A stretch of DNA of 12,664 nt from positions 1 through 12,664 of the forward strand of contig JAUVSA010000032.1 of NCBI GenBank assembly GCA_030597345.1, given 5' to 3'. The stretch comes from Bacillota bacterium (GTDB lineage: Bacteria > Armatimonadota > Hebobacteria > Hebobacterales > Hebobacteraceae). The position numbers were made by a program, and so were the translations under genes. Every line of letters starts with the position of its first letter. Within the stretch, counting starts at the first letter, position 1. The notes beneath the pieces are model-generated. The model searched no databases and was not told the origin of the DNA. It saw nothing but the letters and a program-made list of their open reading frames with translations. Positions 1 through 6,051 of the stretch are shown in pieces.

Positions 1-2
1 AG

Positions 3-557
3 GCGGTCGAGATGGCTCGCGAGTACCGCATCCCGCTCGTCGTGAGGACCTTCCGCGAGCCCGACAGCGCCGGGACCGAGATAGGAGCAGAGCCCAGCGC
101 CGTCGCCAATGACCGCGCCACTGCCGTCGTCGATCAATCTCGCCTGCTCATCTTCGATCTCCCCTCAGAGGATCCCCGTCTTGCCCTGCAGATCGGCGAA
201 CGCCTACAGCGAGAGCGGCTCACCTACTACCAGGTATCCACGGAGGCGGCCTGCACTCGATTTGCCGTTCTACCTCCGAAGTATCGTGACGCGGAGGCCA
301 TCGTCCGCCAGGTCCTGGCCGCACGCGGCGTGGCCCCAGGCGAGATCGACGCTGGCAAGTTTGCCCTCGTCTCCGTCGTCGGCGAAGCCCTCCGCCGGCG
401 TGTGAGCGCCTGGCAGGAACAGGCGCAAAAGGTCCTCGCAGACGCTGGCATCCAGGTCCATGCCACCGCTCGGGACGATATCAGTCTCTCCTATCTGGTC
501 GCAGACCCTCAGCGAAAGAAGGCGGTGAGCTGTCTCCATCAGAACCTGGTCCTGTAA
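3..557 (+). CDS. lysC: Aspartate kinase, C-terminal ACT region (5' end outside window)
   Basis: This is the 3' part of an aspartokinase, which phosphorylates L-aspartate at the first step of the lysine/DAP, threonine and methionine pathways. The open frame runs in from the window edge (AVEMAREYRIPLVVRTF), so the ATG at 12 is internal. The first residues match the end of the kinase domain (IPLVVRTFREPDSAGTEIG, compare the family's 'iPl.vr.tf.p...GT.I'). Two ACT-like regulatory domains follow, at roughly residues 40-105 and 110-180. The second carries VSVVGEALRRR, ISLSYLVADPQRKKAV and the terminal LHQNLVL, like the family ending 'AV..LH..F.L'. The ACT sequences are divergent, so the feedback effector (lysine or threonine) cannot be predicted. 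dapA, the next committed enzyme toward DAP and lysine, starts 30 nt downstream, which supports the call and suggests an operon. Confidence 0.85.
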   Translation, partial: AVEMAREYRIPLVVRTFREPDSAGTEIGAEPSAVANDRATAVVDQSRLLIFDLPSEDPRLALQIGERLQRERLTYYQVSTEAACTRFAVLPPKYRDAEAIVRQVLAARGVAPGEIDAGKFALVSVVGEALRRRVSAWQEQAQKVLADAGIQVHATARDDISLSYLVADPQRKKAVSCLHQNLVL

Positions 558-573
558 CGAACGATCCTAACCC

Positions 574-580
574 AGGAGGT
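574..580 (+). promoter_or_regulatory. Strong Shine-Dalgarno for dapA
   Basis: AGGAGGT lies 7 nt before the GTG at 588. This near-perfect match to the anti-SD is what fixes GTG as the dapA start. Confidence 0.8.
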
Positions 581-587
581 AACTGGC

Positions 588-1469
588 GTGCCCTTCGAGC
601 CCAGAGGCGTCTTCGCCCCTAGCATCACGCCGTTTTCCGCCCAATCAGTTGACGAGTCGGCACTCCACCGGCTCCTCGACTACCTAATCGAAGGAAACGT
701 CAACGGCCGCGCTCCCTGCGGCACTACCGGCGAGTCCGCCACCCTCAGTCACGACGAACATCGCCGCGTCGTAGAGCTCACCATAAAGCATGCGGCCGGC
801 CGCGGGCCGGTCATCGCAGGCGCCGGATCCAACAGCACCCGCGAGGCCCTCGAGCTCGTCGCTCGCGCAGAAGGTGCCGGCGCCGACGCTGTCTTGGTCA
901 TCTGCCCTTACTACAACCGGCCCACCCAGGCCGGCCTGGTGGCCCACTTCAGTCGTATCGCGGAGGCGACCTCCCTCCCGGTCGTCATGTACAACATCCC
1001 CAAGCGGACCGGGGTCAACATGGATGCTGCCACCACCGTCGAGCTCGCCGGCATCCCCAATATCGTTGGCATCAAGGAGGCCAGCGGCGATCTCAACCAA
1101 GTTGCTGAGATCATCCGCCTTGCCTCACCTGACTTCGCCGTGCTCAGCGGCGACGGCGATCTCACCTTCTCCATTTGCTGCCTCGGCGGCGTCGGCGCTA
1201 TCCTTGCCGACGCCCACATCCTCCCAGGCGAGTGGCGCCGCATGGTCGAGCTGATCGCCGCCGGCCGGATAGACCAGGCGCGAGAGATTCACTACCGCTT
1301 CTTGCCCATGTGCCGCGCTCTCTTCCTCGAAACCAATCCGTCCCCGGTCAAGGCCGCGCTCGAACTCCTTGACATTGCTCCCTCCTCGGTGCGTCTCCCG
1401 CTGTTGCCCGCCACCGATCGCTGTCGCGCCGCGCTGCGACAGGAGCTGCAGAAGCTTGGGCTCCTCTGA
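588..1469 (+). CDS. dapA: 4-hydroxy-tetrahydrodipicolinate synthase
   Basis: DapA condenses pyruvate with aspartate semialdehyde to give 4-hydroxy-tetrahydrodipicolinate, the committed step to meso-DAP and lysine, in the cytosol. The protein is 293 aa, the normal size for this TIM-barrel class I aldolase. The active-site set is present: GTTGE at 45-49, Tyr109 (YYNRP), Tyr135 (YNIPKRTG), Arg140, and the Schiff-base Lys163 in IKEASGD. These line up with E. coli Thr44, Tyr107, Tyr133, Arg138 and Lys161. The start is GTG, chosen because of the AGGAGGT upstream. The late segment usually reading GxISVxxN reads GAILADAH at about 203-210, a noticeable variation. It follows lysC closely and overlaps the next gene by 14 nt if that gene starts at its TTG. 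N-acetylneuraminate lyase and related aldolases share the fold, but the motif set and lysC neighbour favour DapA. Confidence 0.95.
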   Translation: MPFEPRGVFAPSITPFSAQSVDESALHRLLDYLIEGNVNGRAPCGTTGESATLSHDEHRRVVELTIKHAAGRGPVIAGAGSNSTREALELVARAEGAGADAVLVICPYYNRPTQAGLVAHFSRIAEATSLPVVMYNIPKRTGVNMDAATTVELAGIPNIVGIKEASGDLNQVAEIIRLASPDFAVLSGDGDLTFSICCLGGVGAILADAHILPGEWRRMVELIAAGRIDQAREIHYRFLPMCRALFLETNPSPVKAALELLDIAPSSVRLPLLPATDRCRAALRQELQKLGLL

Positions 1470-2055
1470 CGCCGAAGAAGCCCTCCAGGAAGTGCACTCG
1501 CAGATCCGCCGCTGCCGTCGGTGTCCCCTCGGCCGTGCCCGCACGAAGGCCGTTCCCGGGGAGGGCGCTTTCGACGCCCCTGTCATGTTTGTAGGCGAGG
1601 CGCCCGGGAGAGAAGAGGACCAGCAAGGCCGCCCCTTTGTGGGCCCCGCTGGCCGGCTCCTCACGAATCTTCTCAAGACCATAGACCTCGACCGGCGTGA
1701 CGTCTTCATCACCAATGTCGTCAAGTGCCGTCCTCCGGAGAACCGCGACCCTCTGCCGGAAGAAATCGCCACCTGCAACGAATTCCTCCTCGCACAAATC
1801 GCCCTCATCACGCCAAAGGTCCTCTGCACCCTCGGCCGCTTCGCCGGCCAGACTCTCATCGACAAGAGCCTCTCTATCAGTCGCGAGCACGGCAGAGCCA
1901 GGCGTATCAGCGGCATCCTCTACGTGCCCCTCTATCATCCAGCCGCCGCCCTTCATCAGGCCAGGCTCATCGACCATCTTGAGGCCGATATGCGTCAGCT
2001 CCGCCAGATACTGGCGCGGGAATTCGGCGCCTCCCCGGCGGAGGCCCCCCGATGA
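1456..2055 (+). CDS. Type-4 (Fe-S) uracil-DNA glycosylase
   Basis: Family-4 uracil-DNA glycosylases remove uracil from DNA to start base-excision repair of deaminated cytosine. From the TTG at 1456 the protein is 199 aa, typical for the family. Four cysteines fit the 4Fe-4S cluster pattern: Cys20 and Cys23 (CRRC), Cys91 (KCRPPENRDP) and Cys107. The uracil-binding motif GEAPGREED is at 47-55, GRPFVGPAG at 58-66, and the second catalytic motif HPAA at 161-164. The frame is open further upstream, to 1369, but that part lies inside dapA and is not family-like. TTG at 1456 has AGGAG 10 nt before it and places CRRC at the usual distance; GTG at 1492 is the alternative. The gene overlaps dapA by 14 nt and ends in an ATGA overlap with the next gene, so translation is probably coupled. 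Confidence 0.9.
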   Translation: MGSSDAEEALQEVHSQIRRCRRCPLGRARTKAVPGEGAFDAPVMFVGEAPGREEDQQGRPFVGPAGRLLTNLLKTIDLDRRDVFITNVVKCRPPENRDPLPEEIATCNEFLLAQIALITPKVLCTLGRFAGQTLIDKSLSISREHGRARRISGILYVPLYHPAAALHQARLIDHLEADMRQLRQILAREFGASPAEAPR

Positions 2056-2843
2056 TGCCTGACCGAATCGCGCTCAACCTCGTTTCTCTCGGCCCCGCCG
2101 ACTTCGACGCCAAGCTGTATGCGGCCACCACCGCCGGCTTCGCCGCCGTCGGGCTTGTCTGGGAGGACATTGCGGCTTCCCCGGAGCGTGCCGCAGAAGA
2201 GATACGCCTCGCGGAGCTCGCGGTGGCCGAAGTGACGGGCCTCCCGAGCTGGACGGAGAGCGACCCCACCGCCCACTCGCTGGCCATGGTTCAGGCCGAG
2301 GCCCTCTTCGAGATGGCGGCCGATCTCGACTGCTCCGTCGTCGTCGTCGGGCCGCCGGTCGAGGGTGTCGAGCCCCTTCCCGCGGCGACCGCGTTTGGCG
2401 ACCTGTGCCGGCTCGCCGATCGCTTCAGGGTGCGCGTGGGGCTCGAGTTCCTCGGGCCTCCCCACAGTGTGAGCACCCTTGCCTCTGCCTGGCAGATCGT
2501 CGAGCTGGCCGACGTGTCCAACGGCGGCCTCGTGCTCGACACATTTAACTTCTACCGGAGCAGCTGCACCCTCGAGATGCTGGAGTCCGTGCCCGCCGAG
2601 AAGATTTTCCTCGTCCAGGTGAGCGACTCCGTCGATCTCCCCCTGCGCGAGCTCGCGGATCGACATCGCGTCTATCCGGGCTCCGGCGTCATTCCTCTCG
2701 ACCAGCTCCTGGCCGCTCTCGACGGGAAGGGCTATTCCGGCTACTACTCCCTAGAGCTACACAACGAAGGCTATTGGGAGGAAGACCCTCTCGTGGTCGC
2801 GCGGGAGGGCCCGCGGGCGATGCATCGCCTGGATATCACCTAG
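2052..2843 (+). CDS. Sugar phosphate isomerase/epimerase-like TIM-barrel protein
   Basis: A 263-aa protein of the xylose-isomerase-like TIM-barrel superfamily, which includes sugar phosphate isomerases/epimerases, IolE and AP endonuclease 2. The substrate is unknown. Visible signatures are GLEFLGP with Glu132, GGLVLDTFNFYRS with Asp163, IFLVQVSDS with Gln189 and Asp192, RVYPGSGVIPL (207-216), and the terminal-strand SLELHNEGYW with Glu235. Glu132, Asp163, Gln189 and Glu235 occupy the usual divalent-metal ligand positions. The His often found three residues after the Asp (DTxH) is Asn166 here. The start ATG at 2052 overlaps the preceding TGA (ATGA), with GGAGG 7 nt upstream. ATG at 2055 is possible but less well spaced. 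It is the last gene of the lysC-dapA-glycosylase run, and a hairpin follows directly. The context does not reveal a pathway. Confidence 0.8.
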   Translation: MMPDRIALNLVSLGPADFDAKLYAATTAGFAAVGLVWEDIAASPERAAEEIRLAELAVAEVTGLPSWTESDPTAHSLAMVQAEALFEMAADLDCSVVVVGPPVEGVEPLPAATAFGDLCRLADRFRVRVGLEFLGPPHSVSTLASAWQIVELADVSNGGLVLDTFNFYRSSCTLEMLESVPAEKIFLVQVSDSVDLPLRELADRHRVYPGSGVIPLDQLLAALDGKGYSGYYSLELHNEGYWEEDPLVVAREGPRAMHRLDIT

Positions 2844-2845
2844 AA

Positions 2846-2882
2846 GCTGTTTCATAACCTCCATCTGAGGTTATGAAACAGC
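2846..2882 (+). repeat. Perfect 16-bp inverted repeat just after the isomerase gene
   Basis: The left arm GCTGTTTCATAACCTC (2846-2861) and right arm GAGGTTATGAAACAGC (2867-2882) pair perfectly around the 5-nt loop CATCT, starting 2 nt after the stop codon. The position suggests a transcription terminator, but no T-run follows, so it could instead be a mobile-element remnant or an operator. A partial copy of the right arm, GGTTATGAAA, recurs at 2953-2962, just before the translin gene. Confidence 0.8.
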
Positions 2883-2985
2883 AGCACAAGCCGCCAGGCT
2901 CCAGCAGGCGCATTTTATGCCAGCGTCTCTAGCGGACAGCCAGGCGCGTGAGGGTTATGAAATGCGCTCTAAGGAGAACACACCA

Positions 2986-3639
2986 ATGAAGAAGCGTAGG
3001 CTGCAAGAGCTGACATCCATCTGTGACAAGATACGGGAGAACTTCGACGCTAAGGACGCCGCGCGAGAGAAGGGCCTCACCCGATCGCGCGCTGTCATCC
3101 GCAACAGCGCCAACGCCATTCGCTCGATCCACCGGGGCGAGTACGAAGATGCCGTTGCCCTGATGGAGGAGAGTGCCGGATTCCTTCGCGAGGTGGAGGA
3201 GGCGCTGAAGGACCACCCTGATGTTCGCTACGCCGGCTTCGTCCACGATGCCCACAAAGAGCACGCCGAGGCCCACCAGACCTATGCTCTCATCCGCGGC
3301 GAACCCCTCCCCGACCCCGACGATCTCGGCGTGGGCTACGCAGCTTACCTCAACGCGCTCGGGGAGGCCGTCGGCGAGCTCAGGCGCCACGCCCTCGACC
3401 GCATCCGCCACAACGACAAGGACTGGGGAGAGGCTATCCTTTCGGCCATGAGTGAGATCTACTCCGCCATGACATCCTTTGACTATCCCCCTGCCATTTC
3501 TGGAGGCCTCAAGAGAACCGCCGACGTCACTCGTTCCCTCATCGAGCGCACTCGCGGCGACGTCACCAACGCCATCCGCCAGCAGCGACTCGAAACCGCC
3601 CTCATCGACCTCGAAAACCGCCTCAAAGACACCTCATAG
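2986..3639 (+). CDS. Translin-family protein, archaeal type
   Basis: A 217-aa, mainly alpha-helical homologue of the translin/TRAX family, whose eukaryotic members form ring-shaped oligomers that bind single-stranded nucleic acid and act as an RNase (C3PO). The C-terminal block from FDYPPAISGG to RQQRLE (about 165-203) is the part most characteristic of archaeal translins, with LGEAVGELRR at 125-134. In TRAX the catalytic residues are Glu-x-x-Glu plus an Asp before the TGEL stretch. Here Glu92-x-x-Glu95 (KEHAEA) and Glu127 fall at corresponding places, so nuclease activity is possible but unproven. ATG at 2986 was chosen because AAGGAG ends 9 nt before it and the protein then begins in the expected first helix. 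The frame is open upstream to 2917, without a comparable ribosome site. Its nearest neighbours are separated by hairpins, so it may be transcribed alone. Confidence 0.82.
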   Translation: MKKRRLQELTSICDKIRENFDAKDAAREKGLTRSRAVIRNSANAIRSIHRGEYEDAVALMEESAGFLREVEEALKDHPDVRYAGFVHDAHKEHAEAHQTYALIRGEPLPDPDDLGVGYAAYLNALGEAVGELRRHALDRIRHNDKDWGEAILSAMSEIYSAMTSFDYPPAISGGLKRTADVTRSLIERTRGDVTNAIRQQRLETALIDLENRLKDTS

Positions 3640-3669
3640 CCGGGTAGGGGAGGACCTCGTAAGCGGGTA

Positions 3670-3692
3670 GGGCAGGAGCGAGTCTCCTGCCC
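3670..3692 (+). terminator. Hairpin after the translin gene
   Basis: GGGCAGGAG (3670-3678) pairs with CTCCTGCCC (3684-3692) around the loop CGAGT. It lies 30 nt past the translin stop codon and just before the trpS promoter, where a terminator is expected. There is no T-tract, so intrinsic termination is uncertain. The phrase GGGTAGGG occurs twice here (3643-3650 and 3665-3672), resembling the repeat modules found after trpS. Confidence 0.5.
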
Positions 3693-3703
3693 CCGTGTCG
3701 TCG

Positions 3704-3733
3704 TTGCGGCCCGGCAACCCCGCATGCTATAAT
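3704..3733 (+). promoter_or_regulatory. Extended -10 promoter for trpS
   Basis: A perfect TATAAT at 3728-3733 is preceded by TG one base away (TGCTATAAT, an extended -10). A weak -35 (TTGCGG, 3704-3709) lies 18 nt upstream. Transcription would be expected to start around 3740-3743, on or next to the trpS ATG at 3743, leaving essentially no 5' leader. Confidence 0.75.
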
Positions 3734-3742
3734 CCCCTTACC

Positions 3743-4732
3743 ATGTCCCAGCCACGGAAGAAAATCATCTTCAGCGCAATGCAGGCCACCGGCCGCCTGC
3801 ACCTCGGCAATCTCGAAGGCGCCCTCCGCAACTGGGTCCGTCTCCAGGACGAGTACGAGCTCTACGCCGGCATCGTTGACCTCCACTCCCTCACCACCAC
3901 CTTCGACGACACCAGCGAGGTCCTGGAAAACGTTCGCGAGGCCGCCATAGACTACCTCGCCGCCGGCCTCGACCCGGACAAGACCGCCATTGTCATCCAG
4001 TCCTGGGTTCCGGCCCACGCCGAGCTCCACACCCTCCTCTCCATGATCACCCCTGTGGGCTGGCTCGAGCGTGTCCCCACCTACAAGGAGAAGCGCGAGC
4101 AGCTCCACATCGCCAATCCCTCCTACGGTCTCCTCGGCTACCCCGTTCTCATGGCCGCCGACATCCTCGTCTACCGGGCCGACGTCGTCCCTGTCGGTCG
4201 CGACCAGGTGCCCCACCTGGAGCTCACCCGGGAGATCGCCCGCCGCTTCAACCACCTCTACGGCAACATCCTCCCCGAGCCCCAGTCCCTGCTCACCGAG
4301 TTCGCCCTCCTGCCCGGCCTGGACGGGCGCAAGATGAGCAAATCCTACGACAACTGCATCTACCTCTCCGACTCTCCGGACGACGTGCGCCGGAAGGTCC
4401 CGGACATGTTCACCGATCCGACCAAGCTCCGCAAGAACGACCCCGGCCACCCCGACCAGTGTCCCGTCTATGCCTACCATCTGGCCTACTCCCCCGACAC
4501 CGCTCCTGAGGTCAAGGCCGACTGCGAGGCCGGAAAGCTCGGCTGTGTGGACCATAAGCGGCAGCTCGCCGACATACTCATCGAGGCCATGACTTCCTAC
4601 TGGGAGCGTCGCGCTGCCATCGCGGCCGACCCCGACCGCCTCGACGCCGTCTTACAGGATGGCGCCCGCCGCGCCCGAGACAAGACCGCCGAAACTATGG
4701 ACCTCGTCTGGAAGGCGATGAAGCTGCGCTAG
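3743..4732 (+). CDS. trpS: Tryptophan--tRNA ligase
   Basis: TrpRS charges tRNA-Trp in the cytosol using ATP. The protein is 329 aa, the normal size for this class Ic synthetase. The class I signature appears as HLGN at 20-23 within ATGRLHLGNLEGALRNW, and KMSKS at 197-201 within GRKMSKSYDNCIYLSD. Other TrpRS-type segments are VPTYKEK, GYPVLMAADILVYRADVVPVG and DQVPHLELTREIARRFN. The start is ATG at 3743. The frame extends back to a GTG at 3695, but that region holds the promoter and hairpin and has no ribosome-binding site. No Shine-Dalgarno precedes 3743 (AATCCCCTTACC), consistent with a leaderless mRNA. The gene is followed by a 353-bp gap filled with repeats. Confidence 0.95.
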   Translation: MSQPRKKIIFSAMQATGRLHLGNLEGALRNWVRLQDEYELYAGIVDLHSLTTTFDDTSEVLENVREAAIDYLAAGLDPDKTAIVIQSWVPAHAELHTLLSMITPVGWLERVPTYKEKREQLHIANPSYGLLGYPVLMAADILVYRADVVPVGRDQVPHLELTREIARRFNHLYGNILPEPQSLLTEFALLPGLDGRKMSKSYDNCIYLSDSPDDVRRKVPDMFTDPTKLRKNDPGHPDQCPVYAYHLAYSPDTAPEVKADCEAGKLGCVDHKRQLADILIEAMTSYWERRAAIAADPDRLDAVLQDGARRARDKTAETMDLVWKAMKLR

Positions 4733-4737
4733 AATCC

Positions 4738-4966
4738 TGTAGGGCGGGGTCACCGAACCTCGCCACGCGTTGCCGTTCTTGGTAGCACAGGTTTTCAACC
4801 TGTGTAGGCGGCGCAGCCGCCTCTCCGCCGTTGCCGTTCTGCCGAAGGTCCGCCTCAGGCGGATAGGCCGGGTATCTCGCCGACAGGTCCTGCGTAGCTT
4901 CAGCGAAGCAGGAAGGCGCATGCCCGCCGCCATCTCCCTTCCTCGTAGGAGGGACATTCCTGTCCC
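4738..4966. repeat. Compound intergenic hairpin element, copy A (after trpS)
   Basis: The 353-bp stretch between trpS and scpA (4733-5085) has no credible gene and is built from small hairpins. In order: TGTAGGGCGGGG at 4738; CACAGGTT-TTC-AACCTGTG at 4786-4804 within GGTAGC...GTAGG; GGCGGC-GCA-GCCGCC at 4807-4821; CCGCCT-C-AGGCGG at 4850-4862; TCCTGC...GCAGGA at 4888-4913; and GTAGGAGGGACATTCCTGTC (4945-4964), whose stem GGGACA / TGTCCC spans 4951-4966. Most of these recur after argS with paired base changes. Open frames crossing the gap are short and not family-like. Confidence 0.75.
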
Positions 4967-4989
4967 GACTCCCACCGCCTCCGAAGGAC

Positions 4990-5018
4990 TGGACACCGAT
5001 CCCGGAATAAGGCATACT
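4990..5018 (+). promoter_or_regulatory. Candidate promoter for the scpA-scpB-dac-rluB cluster
   Basis: TGGACA at 4990-4995 (5 of 6 to TTGACA) and CATACT at 5013-5018 (4 of 6 to TATAAT) are separated by exactly 17 nt. The expected start near 5025 would give a leader of about 60 nt before scpA. This is the best sigma-70-like match in the gap, and it lies after the hairpin modules. Confidence 0.5.
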
Positions 5019-5085
5019 TAGACGCAGACAGCAGGTTACGAGTTACAGCAAGCGCCATACCAGAAATCGTCGCCCGGAGACACGA

Positions 5086-6045
5086 ATGTATCCACCGGCA
5101 GCCGAGCTTCGGCAGGACATCGTTGCACCCTCCGCCTCCACCCACCCAGCCGCGCCACCCGACCGAGTATTCACCGGCCATCCGGTAGCGCTTCCACCTG
5201 TCAGCGGAGCTTCCGCTGACAGCGGAACGTCCGCCTTCGAGGGCCCGCTCGACCTTCTCCTCTACCTCATCGGCCGCGACGAGATCGACATCTTCGACAT
5301 CCCAATCGAGCACATTACCTCCCAGTACCTCGACCACCTGGCCGGACTTGAATCGCTGAACATCGAAGTCGCCGGCGAGTTCCTCGTCATGGCCGCACAG
5401 CTCCTGGAGATCAAGTCCCGCATGCTGCTCCCTCAGCCGGAGCGCCCCGAGGAAGATGAAGACGAGGCCGGCGACCCGCGTGCCGCCCTAGTCGCCCGGC
5501 TGATCGAGTACCGCCGCTACAAGGCCGTGGCCGACGAGCTCCGGGCTCGCGCCGAACTCCAGCGCTTTGTGTTCTCTCGGCATCACCTGACAAACGGAAA
5601 TGGAAACGGCAACGGCCACCACTTGCAGCCAAGCCTCGGCGAGCGGCCCTACCTCATGCTCAACGAAGTCTCCGGCTTCGACCTGTGGGCCGCCTTTCAG
5701 AGCGTCCTCAACCGCGCCAAGGAAGTTGCCGCCTCCGGAGAGGTCGTTCGCCCCCGCTTCACCGTCGGCCAGAAGATCGCCGCCATCGCCTCTCGCCTCC
5801 GCTGGGCAGAGGAGGGCATCGGCTTCCTTGACCTGTTCGACGAAGGAGCCACCCTCGTCGAGGTGATCGTCACCTTCCTCGCGCTGCTCGAACTCATCCG
5901 CCTTCGCCGCGCCCGCGTCGCCCAGCAACGTCCCTTCGGTGAGATCCGCGTCTATCCCATTGCCAGCGAAGCTTCGGTTGGCAGCCTAGCTTCGGTTGGC
6001 AGCGGAGCTTCCGCTGGCAGCCGACCCTCGGCAACCGAAGCCTGA
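5086..6045 (+). CDS. scpA: Segregation and condensation protein A, with repeat-derived tails
   Basis: ScpA is the kleisin subunit of the bacterial SMC condensin complex and bridges SMC and ScpB during chromosome segregation. The core starts at residue 51 with FEGPLDLLLYLIGRDEIDIFDIPIEHIT, a classic ScpA N-terminus. A kleisin helix with AAQLLEIKSRMLLP and an acidic linker follow. A GNGNGNGHH linker lies near 168-176, and a C-terminal winged helix (about 205-287) ends in PFGEIRVYP. At 319 aa it is clearly longer than the usual ~250. The excess is residues 1-50 and a tail of four hexapeptide repeats at 293-316, both carrying copies of the 18-nt hairpin repeat. ATG at 5086 has GGAG 6 nt upstream. 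If translation began later, the N-terminal repeats would be leader sequence. scpB starts 6 nt downstream. Confidence 0.93.
   Translation: MYPPAAELRQDIVAPSASTHPAAPPDRVFTGHPVALPPVSGASADSGTSAFEGPLDLLLYLIGRDEIDIFDIPIEHITSQYLDHLAGLESLNIEVAGEFLVMAAQLLEIKSRMLLPQPERPEEDEDEAGDPRAALVARLIEYRRYKAVADELRARAELQRFVFSRHHLTNGNGNGNGHHLQPSLGERPYLMLNEVSGFDLWAAFQSVLNRAKEVAASGEVVRPRFTVGQKIAAIASRLRWAEEGIGFLDLFDEGATLVEVIVTFLALLELIRLRRARVAQQRPFGEIRVYPIASEASVGSLASVGSGASAGSRPSATEA
5097..5113 (+). repeat. 18-nt hairpin repeat, copy 1 (scpA start)
   Basis: GGCAGCCGAGCTTCGGC, stem GCCGA (5101-5105) / TCGGC (5109-5113), loop GCT. It lies within the first codons of scpA and is read there as A-A-E-L-R. Confidence 0.85.
5200..5234 (+). 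repeat. 18-nt hairpin repeat, copies 2-3 (scpA N-terminal tail)
   Basis: Copy 2 has a perfect 9-bp stem: GTCAGCGGA (5200-5208), loop GCT, TCCGCTGAC (5212-5220). Copy 3 is GCGGA (5222-5226), loop ACG, TCCGC (5230-5234). Both use the GCGGA / TCCGC stem variant. They encode SGASA and SGTSA directly before the conserved FEGPLDLLL of ScpA. Confidence 0.85.
5962..6033 (+). repeat. Four tandem 18-nt repeat units (scpA C-terminus)
   Basis: Units start at 5962, 5980, 5998 and 6016, exactly 18 nt apart, and encode ASEASV, GSLASV, GSGASA and GSRPSA just before the ScpA stop. The third has a perfect 7-bp stem CAGCGGA / TCCGCTG (6000-6016). The fourth has GCCGA / TCGGC with loop CCC (6020-6032). The first two have mismatched stems and look decayed. 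Confidence 0.85.
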
Positions 6046-6051
6046 CGACCG

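Noticed and set aside
1125..1977. Minus-strand open frames across dapA and the glycosylase gene
   Set aside because: They cross the boundary of two well-supported plus-strand genes and show no recognisable domain.
3623..4555. Minus-strand open frame (310 aa) opposite trpS
   Set aside because: The Gly/Val/Glu-rich translation is the complement of TrpRS codons; the plus frame carries all synthetase motifs.
4770..5021. Short plus-strand open frame in the trpS-scpA gap
   Set aside because: It runs through the hairpin modules and has no ribosome site or protein-like composition; its openness follows from the repeats.
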